Source of the DNA: Brevibacterium sp.
GTDB taxonomy: Bacteria > Actinomycetota > Actinomycetes > Actinomycetales > Brevibacteriaceae
Assembly: GCF_022712115.1 (NCBI RefSeq)
Contig: NZ_JALAHB010000062.1
Coordinates: 1-32,125, forward strand
Direction of reading: 5' to 3'
Length of the DNA: 32,125 nt
Shown here: positions 29,564-32,125 of the stretch, piece by piece
Position numbering within the stretch: the first letter of the stretch is position 1
How the letters are laid out: every line of letters begins with the position of its first letter
The notes under the pieces: generated by a model
Databases searched by the model: none
Told to the model about the DNA's origin: nothing
What the model saw: the letters and a program-made list of their open reading frames with translations, nothing else
Position numbers and translations under genes: made by a program

Positions 29564-30187
29564 TCACCACACCGGGCGGAAGCCGGCGTGCAGCTCGTCC
29601 GGGGTGAGGGTGTGCAGGGCGCCGGTGTCGCTCACGAGGAAGCGCGACCGGCGGTTCATCTCGAACTCGTAGACGTGCTCCGTCCGCAGCAGCACAGCGG
29701 TGCCGCGCAGCGTCGGGAGGCCCTGGCCGCCCTGGGTCGGGGCGAGTGAGCTCAGCAGGTTCCTGTGCAGCTGGAAGAAGTCCACCAGGCCGCAGAACCC
29801 CAGCTCGGTGCCGTCCCAGACGAACACGGGGTGCGCGTCTCCGGTGTGCAGGCTCTGCCACATGCTCACGCCGGGCGGCTGCTGGGGGCCGGGAGGATCG
29901 GCGATCGAGACCGCCCCGCTGCTCTCCGCATGGAGGGTGCCGCCCTGGCGCACGTGCAGCAGGCGGAGAGTCCCCTGCGGGTCGCGGAGCAGCGCGCGGT
30001 AGTCGCGGGGGAGGCCCTGTTCCAGAGCCTCGGGTGCGAAGGCGGCGCGCGCCTGCGTCCAGAACGCCGTCGCGGCGCGCGGTGAGGTGCCGGGGGAGGA
30101 GGCCACGACCTCGTATCCGGCCTGTGTGACGGCATAGGCGACGTCTGCGGCGGACTGTGCGGAGCCGCTGTAGTGGGCTGCTGTCAT
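29564..30187 (-). CDS. Unrecognised soluble protein, partner of the acidic membrane protein
   Basis: A 207-residue protein that I do not recognise. It has no signal peptide or membrane segment, and mixes helices (AQSAADVAYAVTQAGYEVV, 10-28) with beta-like stretches rich in aromatic residues (HPVFVWDGTELGFCGLVDFFQLH, 119-141; EHVYEFEMNRRSRFLVSD, 170-187). It lies just upstream of the acidic membrane protein gene with a 15-base gap, so they share a transcript. The start at 30187 has no Shine-Dalgarno sequence, but TATGCT lies six bases upstream, indicating a leaderless message. The frame is open to 30295 without better start signals. The function is unknown. Confidence 0.6.
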   Translation of the reverse strand: MTAAHYSGSAQSAADVAYAVTQAGYEVVASSPGTSPRAATAFWTQARAAFAPEALEQGLPRDYRALLRDPQGTLRLLHVRQGGTLHAESSGAVSIADPPGPQQPPGVSMWQSLHTGDAHPVFVWDGTELGFCGLVDFFQLHRNLLSSLAPTQGGQGLPTLRGTAVLLRTEHVYEFEMNRRSRFLVSDTGALHTLTPDELHAGFRPVW

Positions 30188-30199
30188 GGGCCGAGCATA
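30185..30199 (-). promoter_or_regulatory. Leaderless promoter of the 207-residue gene
   Basis: On the minus strand TATGCT (complement of 30194-30199) is followed by six bases and the ATG at 30187, the same geometry as at 10358 and 13638. No -35 box is clear. Confidence 0.45.
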
Positions 30200-30297
30200 G
30201 TGGCCGTGCGTGTGCGCGCCGTGGATGCGGCCGAGGCGGGCGTGCGGGGGAGGGACGGCTCCGGTGCGCCCGAACGGCCTCGGCAGAGGATGCACAC

Positions 30298-30328
30298 GGC
30301 GCGTGCCCGAGGCTTTCGGGCACGCGCC
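30298..30328. terminator. Strong hairpin after SDR gene
   Basis: GGCGCGTGCCCGA (30298-30310) pairs perfectly with TCGGGCACGCGCC (30316-30328) around a five-base loop, 23 bases beyond the SDR stop on the minus strand. Confidence 0.8.
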
Positions 30329-30350
30329 GGGCGCAGGCGAGGGTGAGCGG

Positions 30351-31106
30351 TCAGGCGCCGCCGCCCAGGGTGACTCCGCCGTCGGCCACGACGAGCTCGC
30401 CGGTGATCCAGGAGGCCTCGTCGGAGAGGAGGAAGGCTGCCAGCGCGGCGATGTCCTCCGGCTCGCCCAGGCGCTTGAGCGGATAGGCCGCCGCGACCTT
30501 CTCCTCGCCGGCCTCGTAGAGCTTCTCCGCGAACCTCGTCTTCACGACGGCGGGCGCGATCGCATTCACGCGGATGTCCGGCCCCAGCTCCATCGCGTAC
30601 TGCTTGGTGATGTGCGTGATCATCGACTTGGTGGCGCCGTAGAAGCCGATCATGTGCGGCTGGCGCACGGCCGCCACGGAGGAGAGGTTGACGATGGAGC
30701 CTCCGTTCTCCTTCATGGCGGCCTCGTAGACCTTGCGGGTCCACTGCATGGTGGAGTGGACGTTGACCGTGAAGATCTTCTGGATCGCCGCGTCGTCGAG
30801 CTCGATGAGGGGGCCGTAGACGGGGTTGATGCCGGTGTTGTTGACCAGCACGTCGACGGAGCCGAAGGTGTCCAGCGCCTTGGCGATCGTCTCGTCCTGG
30901 TGTGCCGGGTCATCGGCCTTGCCCGCGACCGCGAGCGCCTTCTCCGGGCCGCCCAGCTGCTCCACGGCCGCGGCCAGCGCTTCCTCGCCGCGTGCGGTGA
31001 TGACGACGCGGGCTCCCTCATCCACCAGACGCTGGGCGATGCCCAGCCCGATCCCGCGCGAGGCGCCAGTGACGATCGCGACCTTGCCTGTGAAGCGTGC
31101 GGACAT
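30351..31106 (-). CDS. Short-chain dehydrogenase/reductase
   Basis: A 251-residue classical SDR. It has TGASRGIG (13-20) for cofactor binding, catalytic Ser142/143, Tyr156 and Lys160 (FYGATKSM), and NNTG (89-92) where NNAG is more usual, a tolerated change. Arg39 in ITARGEEAL at the end of the second strand favours NADP(H), in contrast to the SDR at 6280. The length and the end (ELVVADGGVTLGG) are typical of 3-oxoacyl reductases and related alcohol dehydrogenases; the substrate is unknown. ATG 31106 is fixed by AAGGAG six bases upstream, although the frame is open to 31265. The leader is long (about 125 bases) with a promoter and operator candidate. Confidence 0.9.
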   Translation of the reverse strand: MSARFTGKVAIVTGASRGIGLGIAQRLVDEGARVVITARGEEALAAAVEQLGGPEKALAVAGKADDPAHQDETIAKALDTFGSVDVLVNNTGINPVYGPLIELDDAAIQKIFTVNVHSTMQWTRKVYEAAMKENGGSIVNLSSVAAVRQPHMIGFYGATKSMITHITKQYAMELGPDIRVNAIAPAVVKTRFAEKLYEAGEEKVAAAYPLKRLGEPEDIAALAAFLLSDEASWITGELVVADGGVTLGGGA

Positions 31107-31218
31107 GTGCTCTCCTTCGAGTCTGGGTTCTGCCGGGGCAGCCGGGCCGCGACGTGGTGGCCGCATCTCCCCTGCGCGAGACTGCGCGGGCGAGGCGGTG
31201 TGCACGCCGGGGCGCACG

Positions 31219-31265
31219 ACTGATCGATCGTTTAGAAATCTGTCACATCCGCGCGGGCGAGTCAA
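31219..31265 (-). promoter_or_regulatory. Promoter and TetR-like operator candidate of the SDR gene
   Basis: Reading the minus strand, TTGACT (complement of 31260-31265) and CAGATT (complement of 31237-31242) are 17 bases apart, a sound -35/-10 pair. Just downstream, CTAAACGATCGATCAGT (complement of 31219-31235) is centred on the palindrome GATCGATC and covers the expected transcription start. A second dyad GTCAA/TTGAC (31261-31275) overlaps the -35. TetR-type repressors often bind such sites. Confidence 0.5.
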
Positions 31266-31298
31266 CGGAATTGACGGCCTCGTCAGGTCAGGCTGTCC

Positions 31299-31370
31299 CT
31301 GCGGCCCTGCGGCCCTGCGGCCCTGCGGCCCTGCGGCCTTGCGGCCTTGCGGCCTTGCGGCCCTGCGGCC
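31299..31370. repeat. Nine 8-bp tandem repeats YTGCGGCC
   Basis: Nine uninterrupted units start at 31299; units 1-5 and 9 read CTGCGGCC and units 6-8 read TTGCGGCC. The array lies in the divergent region between two genes, 34 bases upstream of the SDR -35 box. Confidence 0.95.
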
Positions 31371-31542
31371 CAGTGCTTCCGGTTCCCCGGAGGCGGTCGT
31401 GCCGGTGAGGACGCCCCGGGCTCAGGCTCCCCCGGACGAGGACACGAGCAAGCGCGAGCACGGGAGAAGGAGACAGACCGCCGGGGCGCGCAGTCAGTAG
31501 GGTGGAGGGCGAGTCCGCCAGCCCCACATCACAGGAGTGCGC

Positions 31543-32125
31543 ATGCCGCTGTCCGAGTCGACCGTCTCCGCCGTCACCCAGGCCCTCGCCGAGGCCTCCG
31601 TCACCGCCGAGGCCCAGTCCCTCTCGCACGGCACCACCCTGCTGCGCATGGGCGTGCCGCTCGCCGCCGATGCGCAGACGGTGTGGGACCACCTCACGCA
31701 GCCGGAGCTGCTGGCCCGCTGGTCGCCGATCGTCCCCGACCGCCCGCTCACGGAGATGGGCCCGGCGGTCTCCCGGGAGACGTCCGAGGGCCCCGCGGTC
31801 GACGCACGGGTCATCGAGGTCGCGCCCGGTCAGGTGCTCCGCCACGCCTGGGGCGGCGAGGGCGAGGTGCTGTGGGAGATCACCGCCGTCCCGCTCGACG
31901 AGTCTGCCGCTGCGGAAGTGGGCGCCGCCTGCGTCCTCACCGTCACCCAGACCTTCACCCGCCGCGACCTCGTACCGCCCACCGCCGCCGGCTGGCACGT
32001 GTGCCTCGCGGTGCTGTCCCTGCTCATGGAGGGGCGTGAGGTGGAGCGCGTGGTGGGTGAGGACGCGATGGCGGTGGGCTGGGAGGCCCTGCGCGACGCC
32101 TACGAGCGAGGCTTCGCCGAGGCGG
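31543..32125 (+). CDS. SRPBCC/AHSA1-like domain protein, cut by the window end
   Basis: The frame from ATG 31543 stays open to the last base of the window (about 194 codons), so the 3' end is missing. AGGAG at 31532-31536 is six bases upstream, and a TAGGGT -10 candidate lies about 40 bases before the start. The sequence has the START/SRPBCC fold pattern: ADAQTVWDHLTQPELLARW (42-60) as the first helices, followed by VIEVAPGQVLRHAWGG and VLWEITAVPL strands and a late helix. Proteins of this group bind hydrophobic ligands or act in stress, often with ArsR-type regulators. The ligand is unknown. It is divergent from the SDR gene. Confidence 0.8.
   Translation, partial: MPLSESTVSAVTQALAEASVTAEAQSLSHGTTLLRMGVPLAADAQTVWDHLTQPELLARWSPIVPDRPLTEMGPAVSRETSEGPAVDARVIEVAPGQVLRHAWGGEGEVLWEITAVPLDESAAAEVGAACVLTVTQTFTRRDLVPPTAAGWHVCLAVLSLLMEGREVERVVGEDAMAVGWEALRDAYERGFAEA

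Larger units (their letters stand above)
31107..31542. other. 436-base gene-free region between divergent SDR and SRPBCC genes
   Basis: It holds the SDR leader (31107-31230), a promoter with two dyads (31219-31275), nine 8-base tandem units (31299-31370), about 120 bases in which nothing is seen, and a -10 candidate TAGGGT (31498-31503) for the SRPBCC gene, 40 bases before its start. Open frames through the tandem repeat have no recognisable sequence. Confidence 0.6.

Overview
This window is chromosomal-looking DNA from a very GC-rich Gram-positive bacterium, most likely an actinomycete (Actinomycetota, perhaps Micrococcales). The evidence is codon use dominated by G/C third positions, alanine- and proline-rich low-complexity segments, several GTG starts, an HtdZ-type MaoC hydratase close to the mycobacterial one, and genes that appear to be leaderless with a TANNNT box six bases before the start codon. 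No rRNA, tRNA, insertion sequence, phage gene or CRISPR array was seen. The genus cannot be fixed from sequence reading alone.

Layout. 1-3000: a TauE/SafE-type permease, then a coupled crotonase and metallo-beta-lactamase-fold hydrolase, ending in nested tandem repeats and a hairpin shared with the convergent Nudix hydrolase. 4054-7130: divergent from the Nudix gene is an acyl-CoA set of MaoC hydratase, acyl-CoA dehydrogenase and short-chain dehydrogenase, each followed by a hairpin. 7225-11260: a minus-strand operon (CitMHS transporter, AtuA/DUF1446 protein, small AtuA-partner protein) faces a divergent LysR regulator. 11456-15527: cardiolipin synthase, a small YtxH-like protein, and an FGGY sugar kinase carrying two low-complexity insertions. 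15528-16062 is a repeat-rich gene-free stretch with a 46-base perfect palindrome. 16063-20614 (minus): thiolase and a coupled class III CoA-transferase resembling mesaconyl-CoA C1-C4 transferases, followed by etfB and etfA. 21037-22428: a VanZ-RDD fusion. 22609-28195: LysR regulator divergent from an operon of a two-subunit CoA-transferase (3-oxoadipate/glutaconate type), a class III CoA-transferase (SUGCT-like) and an MFS transporter. 28337-31106 (minus): a single-pass acidic membrane protein and an unrecognised partner, then another short-chain dehydrogenase. The window ends inside an SRPBCC-domain gene.

How the genes work together. Much of the window encodes acyl-CoA chemistry: dehydrogenation (acyl-CoA dehydrogenase passing electrons to EtfAB), hydration (MaoC or crotonase), oxidation (SDR), thiolysis (thiolase), CoA activation or exchange (three different CoA-transferases), and perhaps CoA turnover (a NUDT19-like Nudix protein). 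MaoC plus SDR suggests an R-specific beta-oxidation route. Two LysR-controlled, transporter-linked cassettes look like uptake and activation modules for carboxylic acids of unknown identity; the AtuA-CitMHS cassette is the least understood. A second theme is repeated low-complexity Ala/Gly/Ser/Pro insertions within or beside conserved domains of otherwise ordinary proteins.
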